DNA from: Moorena producens 3L
GTDB lineage: Bacteria > Cyanobacteriota > Cyanobacteriia > Cyanobacteriales > Coleofasciculaceae
Assembly: GCF_000211815.1 (NCBI RefSeq)
Contig: NZ_GL890971.1
Span: forward strand, 129,331 to 193,330
Length of the DNA stretch: 64,000 nucleotides
Direction: 5' to 3'
Positions 9,505-18,837 of this stretch are shown here, in pieces. Position 1 is the first letter of the stretch; the number at the start of each line of letters is the position of its first letter. Position numbers and translations under genes: made by a program. Under the pieces are notes generated by a model. That model was not told the origin of the DNA and ran no database searches. It saw only the letters and a list, made by a program, of their open reading frames with translations.

Positions 9505-9665
9505 GTTCGTTTTTCTTGCGCTTACCCTGGATGGCATACCAGTAAGGGGGTAGAATTACCAGAGGGATTGCATTTAATATTTTTACCTTCTCACTCACCG
9601 GAATTGCAACCAGCAGAAAGATTATGGACTCTGGTTGATGAGCCAATTGCCAATCGCTCATTTGA
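9505..9665 (+). pseudogene. IS630-type transposase remnant (C-terminal part)
   Basis: In the frame starting at 9505 the translation includes [19 protein letters not shown] followed by [15 protein letters not shown] and DEPIANRSF. This is the conserved C-terminal DDE region of IS630-type transposases (AGWH, then LPxxSPELxPAE with the catalytic Glu). No N-terminal half or inverted repeats are present. It runs directly into kinase-derived sequence. Confidence 0.75.
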
Positions 9666-9890
9666 TACTCGCGCAGCAGCTAGAAGTTGTTCTCTTTCAA
9701 AATCTGATCAGCAATGCCATTAAATTTCAAGCACCAGGGAAATCCCCCCAAGTCAAGGTTTCAGTAAAGCCCGTAGACTATCCTGGCACTGGTATTGGTC
9801 TAGCCACCTGCAAGAAGATTGTGGAAAATCACGGGGGACAGATTGGGGTAGAGTCTGAGCCTGGAGTGGGAAGTACGTTTTACCGAAAAA
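9665..9890 (+). pseudogene. Histidine-kinase HATPase remnant
   Basis: Translation gives the N-box [19 protein letters not shown], then jumps to the G2-box [18 protein letters not shown] and [11 protein letters not shown]. The piece between them (G1/F boxes, about 30 residues) is deleted. The dimerisation and sensor parts are absent, so it cannot be active. The sequence style is that of cyanobacterial phytochrome-class hybrid kinases. The right edge meets the miniature element. Confidence 0.75.
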
Positions 9891-9892
9891 AT

Positions 9893-10333
9893 TGGGTAAT
9901 CGCGCCCCGTCCTTATAGGACGGCTTTCTTTTTCAGCTAAAACTTGACAGTTTTCACAGAGCGTGTTATAATAAAAACCCTTACAATAAACTAAAAAGCT
10001 AGATAAATACTATCTAATCATAAGTAGACAACGTAAAAAATATGTATGAGATACGTATTGCGTAATTTGGTCTAACGACTACAACGTCTATGAAAAACTT
10101 AGATAAAAAAGTATAAAGGTGCGCTTGACCTTGGCGAATTTAATTCGCCACGGGTCGCACCTCTGTCTATTCATATAAAAAAGGTACGGTGGGGCACACC
10201 GAAACCTAGATCTATGATCTAAACGCTTGGGGAGATTTGTCCTCTACTTTTTCTGACTCCGGTTTGAAAGAGCCACGACGAGTCGTAGAGCCAAGAATCC
10301 CCGCTCATAAGCGGGCGGGGAGTGTCAATTTAC
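9893..10333 (+). mobile_element. Miniature tnpB-less IS605/IS1341-type element
   Basis: The left end carries GCCCCGTCCTTATAGGACGG, matching the reverse complement of the left end at 38932-38958 of the large tnpB element. The right end carries AATCCCCGCTCATAAGCGGG and GGGGAGTGTCAATT, the reverse complement of the right end at 36366. Between them almost all of tnpB is missing. About 60 bases of the tnpB 3' end remain (GAAAGAGCCACGACGAGTCG, compare GGAAGAGCCACGTCGAATCG in the full copy). An internal hairpin (AGGTGCG...CGCACCT around GGCGAATTTAATTCGCC) lies at 10119-10163. Confidence 0.7.
9944..9972 (+). promoter_or_regulatory. Consensus sigma-70 promoter in the miniature element
   Basis: TTGACA (9944-9949), a 17-base spacer and TATAAT (9967-9972): a textbook promoter pointing right into the element. 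The full-length relative has TTGACA-18-TAATAT at the same relative place in front of its tnpB (38884-38913, minus strand), so this is the old tnpB promoter retained after tnpB was lost. Confidence 0.7.
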
Positions 10334-10785
10334 GCTTCCTGCACAACACTGAACACTAAGCACTGAACACTAAGCTTTGCAATAATATTATTCTTCCAAC
10401 GCGAGTAACAACGGGATTAACATAGCAAGAACACAACTTGGTATAAGCAACCCCCCGAAATTATCGGTATTTAATCGAATATGATACTATAGGAAAAACT
10501 TTTTCCTGATCGGTGTAATAGCTTGTAGGAAACGGTATCGCCTTGAAATTTTAAAGCTCTCTAATCCCCTTTCTATAAAAGAAATTAGAGAGCTGATTAT
10601 GGCGTCATGGCTAATCCTTAATTGGACGACCATTACCCATTACCAAAAGCGAATAAAAATTTTTAGTGGCAGACATCCGGGAGAATTTGTTTCAGTTTTA
10701 TACCATAGTATTCATACATGGTATTCATAGCTTGGGAGTTCGCAAACCGGAGCAGTTAAACCTCAAAAACCTTAGATAAAAACTA
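10334..10785. other. Intergenic region
   Basis: No gene supported. It includes the short repeat CACTGAACACTAAGC and an A/T hairpin near 10549-10592 (TTAAAGCTCTCTAAT and ATTAGAGAGCTGATTA) that could act as a terminator or belong to an eroded repeat. Confidence 0.35.
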
Positions 10786-11254
10786 ATGGAATCAGGTATT
10801 ACAATTTTCAGTTTTGGATTGTTTATAGTAATTTTTTTGTGGATTGGGGCTCTAGCTGCTAAATCTTCCGATAATACAGAATCCGACTACTTACTTGGCT
10901 CACGCTCTTTTGGGAAAGTCTTTGTGGGTCTGAGTGCTGGAGCAACGGGAAACAGTGGATGGATTATGAGTCGGTATTGTGTTGGCTGGTGTCTTTTCTG
11001 TCATTGCCTCTACAGCGGATTCCCAACTTCTGGTTTGTTCCAGTGCGATCGCTAGAGATATTTCTCCGGGGTTGGATCGGAGGATGTCCCGGAAATATGG
11101 CGTGAAATACGAGCAATTCATGACCTTAGTGGTGGGACTACTCGCTGTAATTGCGGCGATTTCTATTTCCTCCACAGTGTTTTCATTGGTTCTTTTTGCT
11201 AGTGGAGCTGTGGCCAGTTCCCTCGGTCCAGCAATGCTGATGATATTATTGAAA
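10786..11254 (+). pseudogene. Sodium:solute symporter (PutP-type) with large internal deletion
   Basis: The first 57 residues read as the start of an SSS-family symporter (GLFIVIFLWIGALAAKSSDN, YLLGSRSFGKVFVGLSAGAT). At about 10970 the sequence jumps, in another frame, to the late core of the family (LAGVFSVIASTADSQLLVCS, then SGAVASSLGPAMLMILLK). Some 270 residues between are missing and the frame is broken. At about 11254 it is cut again by the iscB element. A single deletion plus one insertion explains the present form. Confidence 0.8.
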
Positions 11255-11289
11255 AGGCGAACTCATTATTTAGCATTGAACTCTGTCAG

Positions 11290-11543
11290 GAGCCTGGGAG
11301 TAGCAAACCCCACGGATAAATCCGGGGGCTTGTGAATCATTACCTGACCAGCCCAAGTCCCATCAGGGACTACGTTATCAGCAAGAGTTAAAGTTCCTAC
11401 CTTGAAATGCGACGCTAGTTTCAAGCTCTAGAACCGGATTGTTAAACATCTTTATCAGGTTAAGGAAGTGCAACGCGCGAAAGTACCGACTGATAACATT
11501 GGCGCAGCGAACTTTACCCTAGCAATAGGAGAATACTCACATT
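11290..11543 (+). ncRNA. Putative IscB omega RNA (5' of iscB)
   Basis: Family knowledge: IscB uses an omega RNA encoded directly upstream of its gene, with the guide at its 5' end at the element boundary. Here about 250 bases without a gene separate the symporter remnant from iscB. They contain a strong stem (CCCCACGGATAAATCCGGGG, bulged) at 11309-11330 and further self-complementary blocks such as TTGAAATGCGACGCTAGTTT with TTCAAGC. A purine-rich AATAGGAG precedes the iscB start. Boundaries are approximate. Confidence 0.5.
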
Positions 11544-11932
11544 ATGCGAGTTTTTGTACTTGATAAAAACAAAAAACCATTAGACCCATGCCAGCCTGCT
11601 AGAGCTAGAATCTTGCTCAAACAAGGAAGGGCTAAGGTCTTTAGGAGATACCCGTTCACAATCATCATATGCGATTTGGAGGAATTGGAATGTGTGACAC
11701 ATAATCATCAGATCAAACTTGACCCTGGTTCTCAAACAACAGGTTTAGCAATTGTTCAAGAAAAGGTGGTTGTTTGGGGTGCGGAACTAACCCACAGAGG
11801 TCTTCAAATTCGAGATGGTTTAACCTCACGTAGAAAGTTGAGAAGTTCTCGTAGAAACCGCAAAACTCGTTATCGACAGCCACGGTTTCTTAACCGTAAA
11901 CGTCCTGATGGGTGGTTAGCTCCCAGTCTAAT

Positions 11933-13078
11933 AGACCTCTCCAAAAACTTGAAACTTTCTCAGGCACTGCTTTTCAGCGATCAAATTGACCAAGTCAATT
12001 TTACGTTGAATTAACGCTATAATAAGCTTAAGAAGCTATTGATGTTAATTTAGCACTAAAACTATGAGCATAGACAACCTCAATTGTTTCAGCAATTTCC
12101 GAGGCTTTTGTTACTTGTAATACTAAGGCTCCTGTTCTCAATCTTACCAAACCACATATTGTCAAAATCACCCCAGAATATTTATTAGAATTTAGGCGAA
12201 ACCTTTCTCCCGCTATTTTAAAAATTTTTACCAACCTAATCACATGTTCTACAAATATTCTGTTTGAAGATAATAGCTTGTTATATTTCTTTTGCTGTGA
12301 GGTTAACTCACCATTTCTTGGCTTTTTATGGGGAGTTCTTATTTGTTCTTCTCCTAGATAAGCTTTGTCCCCACTCAGTCGTTGTTTATCATCAAATTTT
12401 TTTAAACTTTCCCGACAAATATTTATGTCACTTTTGGGGCCTGGTTTACCGACCACTACATCCACTATATCTTCCCCTTTTGGCAAAACAATAAATTGAT
12501 TTTTAAATGTATGGTTTTTCTTCTTGCCAGAATAGAATAATTTTTGTTGATTATAGTCTGAAGGTCTTTCTCTGACTTGTTCTGCGCTATCTACTATTAA
12601 CTCATACTCAGTTAAGGCTTCTTGAATTATATCCTCGGATTCTTCGTACTTTTTTACTTGTTCTAACAAAGAAGCTGGTAGAGCTTCCCTGAAAATAGAT
12701 TGCCAGTAGTTAAAAGTAGAGTTTGCTTTAGATTCACTCACCTGGAACTGTAGTCCGAGAAGTTGAAAGTTTATGTGATGTCGTAAGTAAATTAATGTCA
12801 AGACTATTTGGTCTTCAATTGATAATTTTTGTCCAGCACCTCCCCCAGGCTTTATTAGCCGGACTTTTTGATTTTCAATTTTTTCTTGATGTTGACGATG
12901 TAATAACTTAGCTTGTTCTATCAGTTGAGAGAGTTGCTCATAATTTATTCCTAGCAATCTTTTTGTTTGTTTAGGATTTTTTTGGATGTAGTTCCAAGTG
13001 TAGCTCATGGTTTTTGAGGTTGATAAAAGTGATTAATTTTATCTTATTTTACCATAAGTTTGTTTTTTGGAGAGGTCT
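11933..13078 (-). mobile_element. IS5-family (ISL2-like) insertion sequence
   Basis: A 1146-bp element bounded by perfect 15-bp inverted repeats, AGACCTCTCCAAAAA at the left and its complement ending GGAGAGGTCT at the right. It is flanked by the direct repeat AAT (11930-11932 and 13079-13081). The 3-bp duplication fits the ISL2 group of IS5. One transposase on the minus strand fills it. It looks complete and therefore recent. Confidence 0.9.
12028..13008 (-). CDS. IS5-family DDE transposase (DDE_Tnp_4 type)
   Basis: A 326-residue transposase. The N-terminal third is a helical DNA-binding part with a [20 protein letters not shown] segment. The catalytic core shows Asp in LIVDSAEQ, Asp in LSGDKAYLG and Glu in [10 protein letters not shown], the D-D-E pattern of this family. 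The length and the position within intact inverted repeats suggest a functional gene. It transposes by cut-and-paste and here landed in iscB. Confidence 0.92.
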   Translation of the reverse strand: MSYTWNYIQKNPKQTKRLLGINYEQLSQLIEQAKLLHRQHQEKIENQKVRLIKPGGGAGQKLSIEDQIVLTLIYLRHHINFQLLGLQFQVSESKANSTFNYWQSIFREALPASLLEQVKKYEESEDIIQEALTEYELIVDSAEQVRERPSDYNQQKLFYSGKKKNHTFKNQFIVLPKGEDIVDVVVGKPGPKSDINICRESLKKFDDKQRLSGDKAYLGEEQIRTPHKKPRNGELTSQQKKYNKLLSSNRIFVEHVIRLVKIFKIAGERFRLNSNKYSGVILTICGLVRLRTGALVLQVTKASEIAETIEVVYAHSFSAKLTSIAS

Positions 13079-13364
13079 AATGTCGAGAGTTCATAATATT
13101 CTCACATGGGTAAAAAAACTTACTCGATTTTGTCCGATAACTGGCATTTCTCAGGAATTAGTTAGGTTCGATACTCAGAAGATGGAAAACCCTGAAATTT
13201 CTGGAACAGAGTATCAGCAGGGCACACTCTACGGATATGAAGTTAGAGAATATCTACTTTCCAAATGGAATCGTAAATGTGCTTACTGTGGTGTGACTGA
13301 TACTCAACTAGAGGTCGAACACATCAAACCTAAATCAAAGGGCGGTTCTGACCGAGTAAGTAAC

Positions 13365-13976
13365 CTAGCAAGTGAGGTATGGTTCCAGTGTATGAGTGAA
13401 GGAGTCAACTATCCCGTTACTGATTTGGTGTCGTGGCAGGGAAAAAGTTACTGTGGGGTCTAGTACGGAAAAGCGGGGAAATACTAACTCGCTTCTCCTC
13501 TGGAGTTTTTCTTGACTGGAACGTCTAGTTACTACAAAATAAGAGTTCATTTCTGAACCAGTCGCTGGCAAGGTTAGTACTGTCCCCAAAGGCAGTGCTG
13601 CTGTTAATGGAGCATTGGCAACTAAGATGTCCCACAAGTCCCCAACAAACGGAACCGCCACTGCGATAAATTTGGTAGCATCAATTACAGAACCGCCACC
13701 GACAGCTAACAGGTAAGTTATCTCTTCAGTGCGAGCAAACTTGACAGCATCTAACAGTATTTCCAGCTCAGGGTTAGGGGTGATACCACCGAATTCTAGA
13801 ACTGTATGTTTGGCAAGAGCAGCTTTGACTTGTTCATATACCCCGTTCTTTTTAATGCTGCCGCCACCGTAGGTCATTAAAACTCTGGCATCGGTGGTAA
13901 TCTCATTAGCAATAGCTGCAATCTTACCTTTACCAAATAGAACTTTAACAGGGTTGTATAAGTCGAAGCAATCCAT
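13365..13976 (-). pseudogene. Iron-containing alcohol dehydrogenase, N-terminal half
   Basis: The start (MDCFDLYNPVKVLFGKGKI) and the NAD(P) motif (LLAVGGGSVIDATKFIA), followed by LPATGSEMN, mark the BDH/YqhD branch of Fe-dependent alcohol dehydrogenases. The usual length is about 385 residues. Here it stops after about 200, just past [16 protein letters not shown], which holds part of the metal-binding region. The truncation point is the iscB junction at about 13370. The remaining His ligands are lost, so it should be inactive. Confidence 0.85.
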
Positions 13977-14676
13977 TGGGTTACCTTCGATAGTGATAAA
14001 CTAAAACGTTTGGTTGGTTTTGGTTAGGCTATCTATAAACATAGCAATCAACTATCAATATTCCGAGCCTAGGTTGTCTTTTATTTTCAGTCTTTTCATG
14101 AAGCCAGTTAGTTGTTCAGTTTGAGATTCACTTGATTAACCTTCCCTAATTCGGCTGAATTAAAAATCTTACCCCTTTAATTTTATTTATAATCTAATTT
14201 GGCTGTTTTTTTTAATAAAAATTAACATAGCCCATAAGTAAGTTTTCCGATCATAAAAGTTGTAATAGTAAAACTATACACTTGTCAATACCCTCCCCCA
14301 AAATTACTGAATCGAAGAGTGGGGGGATATCACGGGGAGCGAAATCGGCTCATAGTTATAATCATCAAATCAACAAAATCAAATCAACAAACAAATTAAA
14401 AACCAAATTGGATTTTGATCATTGGCACTAGGATACTAGGGTTTTTACTGTTGTGTTCTGGGTACAAAATTACAACTAGACCGGGAGTGATGCAGATCTT
14501 GTGATGAATCGGGTAGCGATAAAAGGTCTCTAAGTGGTAAGATCCGCAGAAAGATAGCAGAACTTAAGGAAATTTTCCTAGTACACCACCCAGTGGGCTA
14601 CCGCAGATTTAATATTTATTAAAGAAAGAAAAGCTTCAAAAACTAGTAAACTAGTCAGAAATAGGTAAATAATACG
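13977..14676. other. Upstream region of nadA
   Basis: About 700 bases, AT-rich, with no supported gene. It separates the divergent alcohol dehydrogenase fragment from nadA and must hold the nadA promoter. A CCCTCCCCC/GGGGGGA inverted pair lies near 14290-14327. No riboswitch or NiaR/NrtR-like operator could be recognised by eye. Confidence 0.35.
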
Positions 14677-15651
14677 ATGTTTACAAATGTCCTCCCAAAA
14701 ACAACCCTAGAGTTGGAGTATCCGCCCAAAGACCTTTTTGAAGCGATTGAAGACCTCAAACAAGAATTAAACGCAGTTATTCTCGCTCACTATTACCAAG
14801 AACCAGATATTCAAGATATTGCTGACTATCTCGGCGATTCTCTAGGTCTTTCTCAACAAGCGGCGGCTACAGATGCAGATGTTATCGTCTTTGCTGGGGT
14901 TCACTTTATGGCAGAAACTGCCAAAATCCTTAACCCCAATAAATTGGTACTACTCCCCGATTTAAACGCAGGTTGCTCCCTAGCTGACAGTTGCCCTCCC
15001 CAAGAATTTGCGGCATTCAAAGCAGCCCATCCTGACCATTTGGTGGTATCTTACATTAATTGCTCCGCTGCCATTAAAGCGATGAGCGATATCATTTGCA
15101 CCAGTTCTAACTCAGTTAAAATCGTCAACCAAATTCCGAAAGACCAGCCGATTATTTTTGCCCCAGATAAGAACTTAGGTCGCTATGTCATGGAGCAAAC
15201 CGGACGGGAGTTAGTCCTGTGGGAGGGGAGCTGTATTGTCCATGAAACCTTTTCTGAGAAAAAGATCGTGGAACTGAAAATACAGCATCCTGAAGCGGAG
15301 TTTATTGCCCATCCAGAATGCGAACCCCCTCTATTGCGTCATGCCAGTTACATTGGTTCCACAACAGGTTTGTTAAAGTATATCCAGCAAAGTTCAACGG
15401 AAAAATTTATCGTGGCTACTGAGCCAGGAATTATTCACCAAATGCAAAAGAGGGCACCCCAGAAAAATTTCATACCTGCTCCAGGTATGGATAGCAATTG
15501 TGCCTGTAACGAATGCCCTCACATGCGGCTCAATACTTTGGAGAAGCTGTATCTAGCCATGAAGCAGAAAACACCAGAAATTACTATGCCGGAAGATATC
15601 CGAGTAGCGGCGTTGCGACCAATTCAACGGATGTTGGAGTTATCAGTGTAG
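14677..15651 (+). CDS. nadA: Quinolinate synthase
   Basis: NadA condenses iminoaspartate with dihydroxyacetone phosphate to make quinolinate, the second step of de novo NAD synthesis. It is 324 residues, normal for the family. [19 protein letters not shown] near residue 38 is the family signature. The three [4Fe-4S] ligands can be placed at Cys100 (GCSLADSC), Cys186 (WEGSCIVHE) and Cys280 (CACNECPHM). All are present, so it should be active. nadB follows 147 bases downstream on the same strand. In most cyanobacteria nadA and nadB are ordinary housekeeping genes; this copy sits in a specialised-metabolism region. Confidence 0.95.
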   Translation: MFTNVLPKTTLELEYPPKDLFEAIEDLKQELNAVILAHYYQEPDIQDIADYLGDSLGLSQQAAATDADVIVFAGVHFMAETAKILNPNKLVLLPDLNAGCSLADSCPPQEFAAFKAAHPDHLVVSYINCSAAIKAMSDIICTSSNSVKIVNQIPKDQPIIFAPDKNLGRYVMEQTGRELVLWEGSCIVHETFSEKKIVELKIQHPEAEFIAHPECEPPLLRHASYIGSTTGLLKYIQQSSTEKFIVATEPGIIHQMQKRAPQKNFIPAPGMDSNCACNECPHMRLNTLEKLYLAMKQKTPEITMPEDIRVAALRPIQRMLELSV

Positions 15652-15798
15652 TGCTGTAGTGCCCCTGAGCAGGTTGACACAATTACTTGACAAAAGTATA
15701 AGTTATAAGTTAGAGCTTATAACTTATTAAGCAATTTGTCTTGTGAAAACGAATAACTGCTTAGGGATTAATCAAAAATTAGTGACATATGATCTATC

Positions 15799-17523
15799 GT
15801 GCAAGATTTTAAATCATCCCCTGACGAGTCTTCCAGATCTGCCAATACTCCCTCCCAATTTGACATCATAGTGGTCGGCAGTGGTGCAGCTGGGCTTTAT
15901 GCAGCCCTTTGTCTACCTGCTCATTTGCAGGTAGGTTTGATTACCAAAGACACCCTGAAAACAGGCTCTAGCAACTGGGCTCAGGGAGGAATTGCTGCTG
16001 CTATTGACCCATCTGATTCCCCAGAGCTTCACCTAGAGGATACCCAGCGAGCGGGTGTTGGTCTTTGCGATCGCGAGGCGGTAACGTATCTGGTGGAAAA
16101 TGCCTCTGCTGCCATTGACTCTCTAGTGAAGATGGGAGTAGCCTTTGACCGCAAAGGCAAAAAGCTAGCCATGACCCTAGAGGCAGCCCACTCTCGTCCC
16201 CGCGTCCTCCATTCCGCAGACACCACCGGTCGAGCAATTGTGGATACGCTGACTGGTAAAGTTTTAGAGCGTCCAAATATTCAGGTGCTATCTCACGCAG
16301 TGGCTTTGAGTTTATGGCTCAATCCAGCAACTGGTCATTGTCAGGGGATTAGCCTCCTCCATCAAGGTCAGATATCTTGGCTAAGAGCCTCTGCGGTAAT
16401 CCTAGCAACAGGTGGTGGCGGTCAAGTGTTTGCCCAGACCACTAACCCAGCCGTAAGTACAGGAGATGGAGTAGCACTGGCTTGGCGGGCTGGGGCAATT
16501 GTTAGAGATTTGGAGTTTTTCCAATTTCATCCCACAGCTTTAACCAAACCAGGGGCACCTCGATTTTTGATTACAGAAGCTGTCCGGGGAGAGGGGGCAC
16601 ATTTAGTAGATCACAAAGGCGATCGCTTTGCTTTTAATTACCACCCTTCAGGGGAATTGGCTCCTAGAGATGTGGTAAGTCGGGCAATTTTTAGTCACTT
16701 AGAAAAAACCTCCGCCGATCCTAGCCACGGGAATGTTTATTTAGACTTGCAACCCATTGAGCCAGAGCAAATTCGCTATCGTTTCCCCAATATTATTAAC
16801 GTATGTCAACATTGGGGCATTGATATCTTCAAACAACCCATTCCCGTTGCACCTGCTGCCCATTACTGGATGGGAGGAGTGGCTTGCGATCTGAGCAGTT
16901 GCACCTCGATTCCGGGGCTATATGCCATTGGTGAAACAGCTAGTACGGGGGTTCATGGTGCCAATCGCTTAGCGAGTAATTCCTTATTGGAATGTTTGGT
17001 TTTTGCCGCCCAATTAGCTGAAATTCAAACAGCTCCTAATCCAGTTCTGCAGGAATCCCTACCCTTTATAAAAGAGAAAGGTGACTGGGCAAGGGACATC
17101 GAGAAGATAGCATCAGTAAGGCAAAGTTTACCCTCCCTGATGTGGCAAAGTGCAGGAATTTGTCGCTCCCAGGAAGTTTTGGAGTCAGCCCTTGCTGAAG
17201 TTAATTCCTGGCGCTCTGAATTGGCTGGCTTAGAGGTGAGTCAATACTTGCTCGATTTACAGCCCAACCAAACAGTTAAATTTGAGTCACCATTAGCCGA
17301 GCAGCAATTGCGAACGGCTGCAGAAACCTTCAATCTCCTGGATATTGCCCATTTAATTCTCAAAAGTGCAGCATTGCGCACAGAAAGTCGGGGCGGACAT
17401 TACCGCAGGGATTATCCCCAAACCTCACCCAGTTGGCAAGTTCACACCTTATTACAGGGCGAGCGCTGGTGGAAATCTCCACAACTTTCTCTAAGGTTAG
17501 AACCCAAGGAGATAGCGGTATGA
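15799..17523 (+). CDS. nadB: L-aspartate oxidase
   Basis: NadB oxidises L-aspartate to iminoaspartate with FAD, feeding NadA. 574 residues. The N-terminal FAD site is VVGSGAAGLYAALCL near residue 26. The succinate-dehydrogenase/fumarate-reductase-type core includes SSNWAQGGIAAA, the HPTAL and TEAVRGEGAHLV motifs and GLYAIGETASTGVHGANRLA. The C-terminal helical domain is present. The start is GTG at 15799. The stop overlaps the start of the next gene (ATGA), so nadB and the methyltransferase are translationally coupled. Confidence 0.94.
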   Translation: MQDFKSSPDESSRSANTPSQFDIIVVGSGAAGLYAALCLPAHLQVGLITKDTLKTGSSNWAQGGIAAAIDPSDSPELHLEDTQRAGVGLCDREAVTYLVENASAAIDSLVKMGVAFDRKGKKLAMTLEAAHSRPRVLHSADTTGRAIVDTLTGKVLERPNIQVLSHAVALSLWLNPATGHCQGISLLHQGQISWLRASAVILATGGGGQVFAQTTNPAVSTGDGVALAWRAGAIVRDLEFFQFHPTALTKPGAPRFLITEAVRGEGAHLVDHKGDRFAFNYHPSGELAPRDVVSRAIFSHLEKTSADPSHGNVYLDLQPIEPEQIRYRFPNIINVCQHWGIDIFKQPIPVAPAAHYWMGGVACDLSSCTSIPGLYAIGETASTGVHGANRLASNSLLECLVFAAQLAEIQTAPNPVLQESLPFIKEKGDWARDIEKIASVRQSLPSLMWQSAGICRSQEVLESALAEVNSWRSELAGLEVSQYLLDLQPNQTVKFESPLAEQQLRTAAETFNLLDIAHLILKSAALRTESRGGHYRRDYPQTSPSWQVHTLLQGERWWKSPQLSLRLEPKEIAV

Positions 17524-18356
17524 ATACCACTTATTCAGAAGCGGTGAAAACAGCGCAAACCTATTATGATGGTGCAGAAACAGACCGATTGTATGCTACT
17601 TTCTGGGGTGGTGAGCATATCACTTATGGGATATACAAGAGTTCGGATGAACCGATCCATGATGCCTCCAAGCGCACGGTGGAAACAATTGCCCAAACTC
17701 TGGAAAATCTAGCTCCCGATTCACGAGTCATCGATCTAGGTGCTGGTTATGGAGGGGCGGCGCGGTATCTGGCCAAAACCTACGGTTGTTCTGTCTGCTG
17801 TCTCAATTTAAGCGAGCGGCAAAATCAACGCAACCGCCAACTGAACCAAGAGCAGAATTTAGCCCACTTAGTTGAGGTAACTCAGGGGAGTTTTGAGGAT
17901 ATTCCCTATCCAGACAATTCCTTTAATATTGTCTGGTCCCAGGATGCCATTTTACACAGTAGCGATCGCACTCAGGTCTTTGAAGAAATTAAGAGGGTTT
18001 TGCAGCCAGGGGGAGAGTTGATTTTTACTGACCCCATGCAAAGGGAGACTTGTCCACCAGGGCTACTGCAACCAGCCTTTGACCGTCTGGGTATCAAGGA
18101 TATGGGTTCCTATCGCTTTTATAGTCAGACAGCCCAGGAATTGGGTTTTGAGGAATTGCACTTTATTGACCTTTCTGAACATGTGCCTACCCATTATCGA
18201 CGATTTGGGGAAGAAGTGCGCGTACGCTATCAGGAGGTAGTCAGAATTACTTCCACCGAATTTGCCGATAAAACCTTGAAAAGCATTGAACCCTGGATCG
18301 AGTATTACGAAAAAGGGTACATGCAGTGGGGCATTTTGCATTTTCGCCTGGGGTAA
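17520..18356 (+). CDS. SAM methyltransferase of the sarcosine/dimethylglycine N-methyltransferase type
   Basis: 278 residues from the ATG at 17520, which overlaps the nadB stop by four bases (ATGA); an in-frame upstream start at 17433 would lie inside nadB. The SAM-binding motif is VIDLGAGYGGAARYLA near residue 69, with acidic post-II QDAILHS. The N-terminal YYDGAETDRLYATFWGGEHI and the C-terminal EKGYMQWGILHFRLG are typical of glycine-betaine-forming SDMT enzymes. Glycine betaine synthesis is one option. The tight coupling to nadB suggests an alternative: N-methylation of a nicotinate or aspartate-pathway product. Substrate cannot be read from the sequence. Confidence 0.85.
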   Translation: MNTTYSEAVKTAQTYYDGAETDRLYATFWGGEHITYGIYKSSDEPIHDASKRTVETIAQTLENLAPDSRVIDLGAGYGGAARYLAKTYGCSVCCLNLSERQNQRNRQLNQEQNLAHLVEVTQGSFEDIPYPDNSFNIVWSQDAILHSSDRTQVFEEIKRVLQPGGELIFTDPMQRETCPPGLLQPAFDRLGIKDMGSYRFYSQTAQELGFEELHFIDLSEHVPTHYRRFGEEVRVRYQEVVRITSTEFADKTLKSIEPWIEYYEKGYMQWGILHFRLG

Positions 18357-18374
18357 AATTTTGGGAGTCAAGCT

Positions 18375-18815
18375 GTGACCATTTACTTTTACGACATTAG
18401 CGAAAAGCCCTATGGTTGTTTCTCCAACTTTTCCCCCCATGGGTTTGAACTGGACGGACTCTGGTGGCCCACCTCAGAGCATTATTTCCAAGCCCAGAAA
18501 TTTGCTGGTACGTCCCATGTAGAAGAAATTCGCTCTTGCAAGACTCCCGCAGAAGCTGCGAGCATGGGACGAGAGCGTACTCGTCCTCTGCGCAGGGATT
18601 GGGAAGAAATCAAAGAGGATGTTATGGGGCGAGGCTTACTCTGTAAGTTTCAAACCCATGCTGATATCCGCGAAATTCTGCTGGGGACAGGGGACGAACT
18701 AATTGTGGAAGATGCTCCCCAGGATTATTATTGGGGTTGTGGTAAAGATAGGAGCGGTAAGAATCGCCTGGGAGAAATTTTAATGGAAATCCGAGCTATC
18801 TTAAGGGAATCTTGA
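18375..18815 (+). CDS. NADAR-family (YbiA-like) protein
   Basis: 146 residues, GTG start, 18 bases after the methyltransferase stop, so very likely in the same transcript. The family hallmarks are YGCFSNFSPHGFELDGLWWP, TSEHYFQAQKF and the C-terminal WGCGKDRSGKNRLGEILMEI. NADAR proteins act on NAD- or ADP-ribose-derived substrates as N-glycosidases; some remove ADP-ribose from nucleic acids, and YbiA acts on a riboflavin intermediate. Its place behind nadA and nadB fits an NAD-related role, but the actual substrate is open. Confidence 0.9.
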   Translation: MTIYFYDISEKPYGCFSNFSPHGFELDGLWWPTSEHYFQAQKFAGTSHVEEIRSCKTPAEAASMGRERTRPLRRDWEEIKEDVMGRGLLCKFQTHADIREILLGTGDELIVEDAPQDYYWGCGKDRSGKNRLGEILMEIRAILRES

Positions 18816-18837
18816 GCAGGAGGAATTCCGAACAAGC

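Larger units (their letters stand above)
11544..13375 (+). pseudogene. iscB: iscB, split by an IS5-type element and 3'-truncated
   Basis: IscB is the transposon-encoded RuvC/HNH nuclease ancestral to Cas9. The N-terminal half (11544-11932) has the PLMP domain (MRVFVLDKNKKPLDPC), RuvC-I with catalytic Asp (KLDPGSQTTGLAIV) and an Arg-rich bridge helix (SRRKLRSSRRNRKTRYRQPR). The second part resumes at 13079. Removing the IS and one AAT gives GCT CCC AGT CTA ATG TCG (A P S L M S), restoring the frame exactly. It then has RuvC-II ([10 protein letters not shown]) and the HNH start ([28 protein letters not shown]). At about 13375 it ends in alcohol-dehydrogenase DNA, so the rest of HNH and all of RuvC-III are lost. 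Confidence 0.88.

Noticed and set aside
14280..14330. NAD-responsive riboswitch upstream of nadA
   Set aside because: Only a short C-run/G-run inverted pair was seen; no match to a known NAD-I or NAD-II layout could be recognised by eye.
17433..17519. Upstream start for the nadB-overlapping methyltransferase
   Set aside because: These codons lie inside nadB in another frame and are not methyltransferase-like; the ATGA overlap at 17520 fits better.
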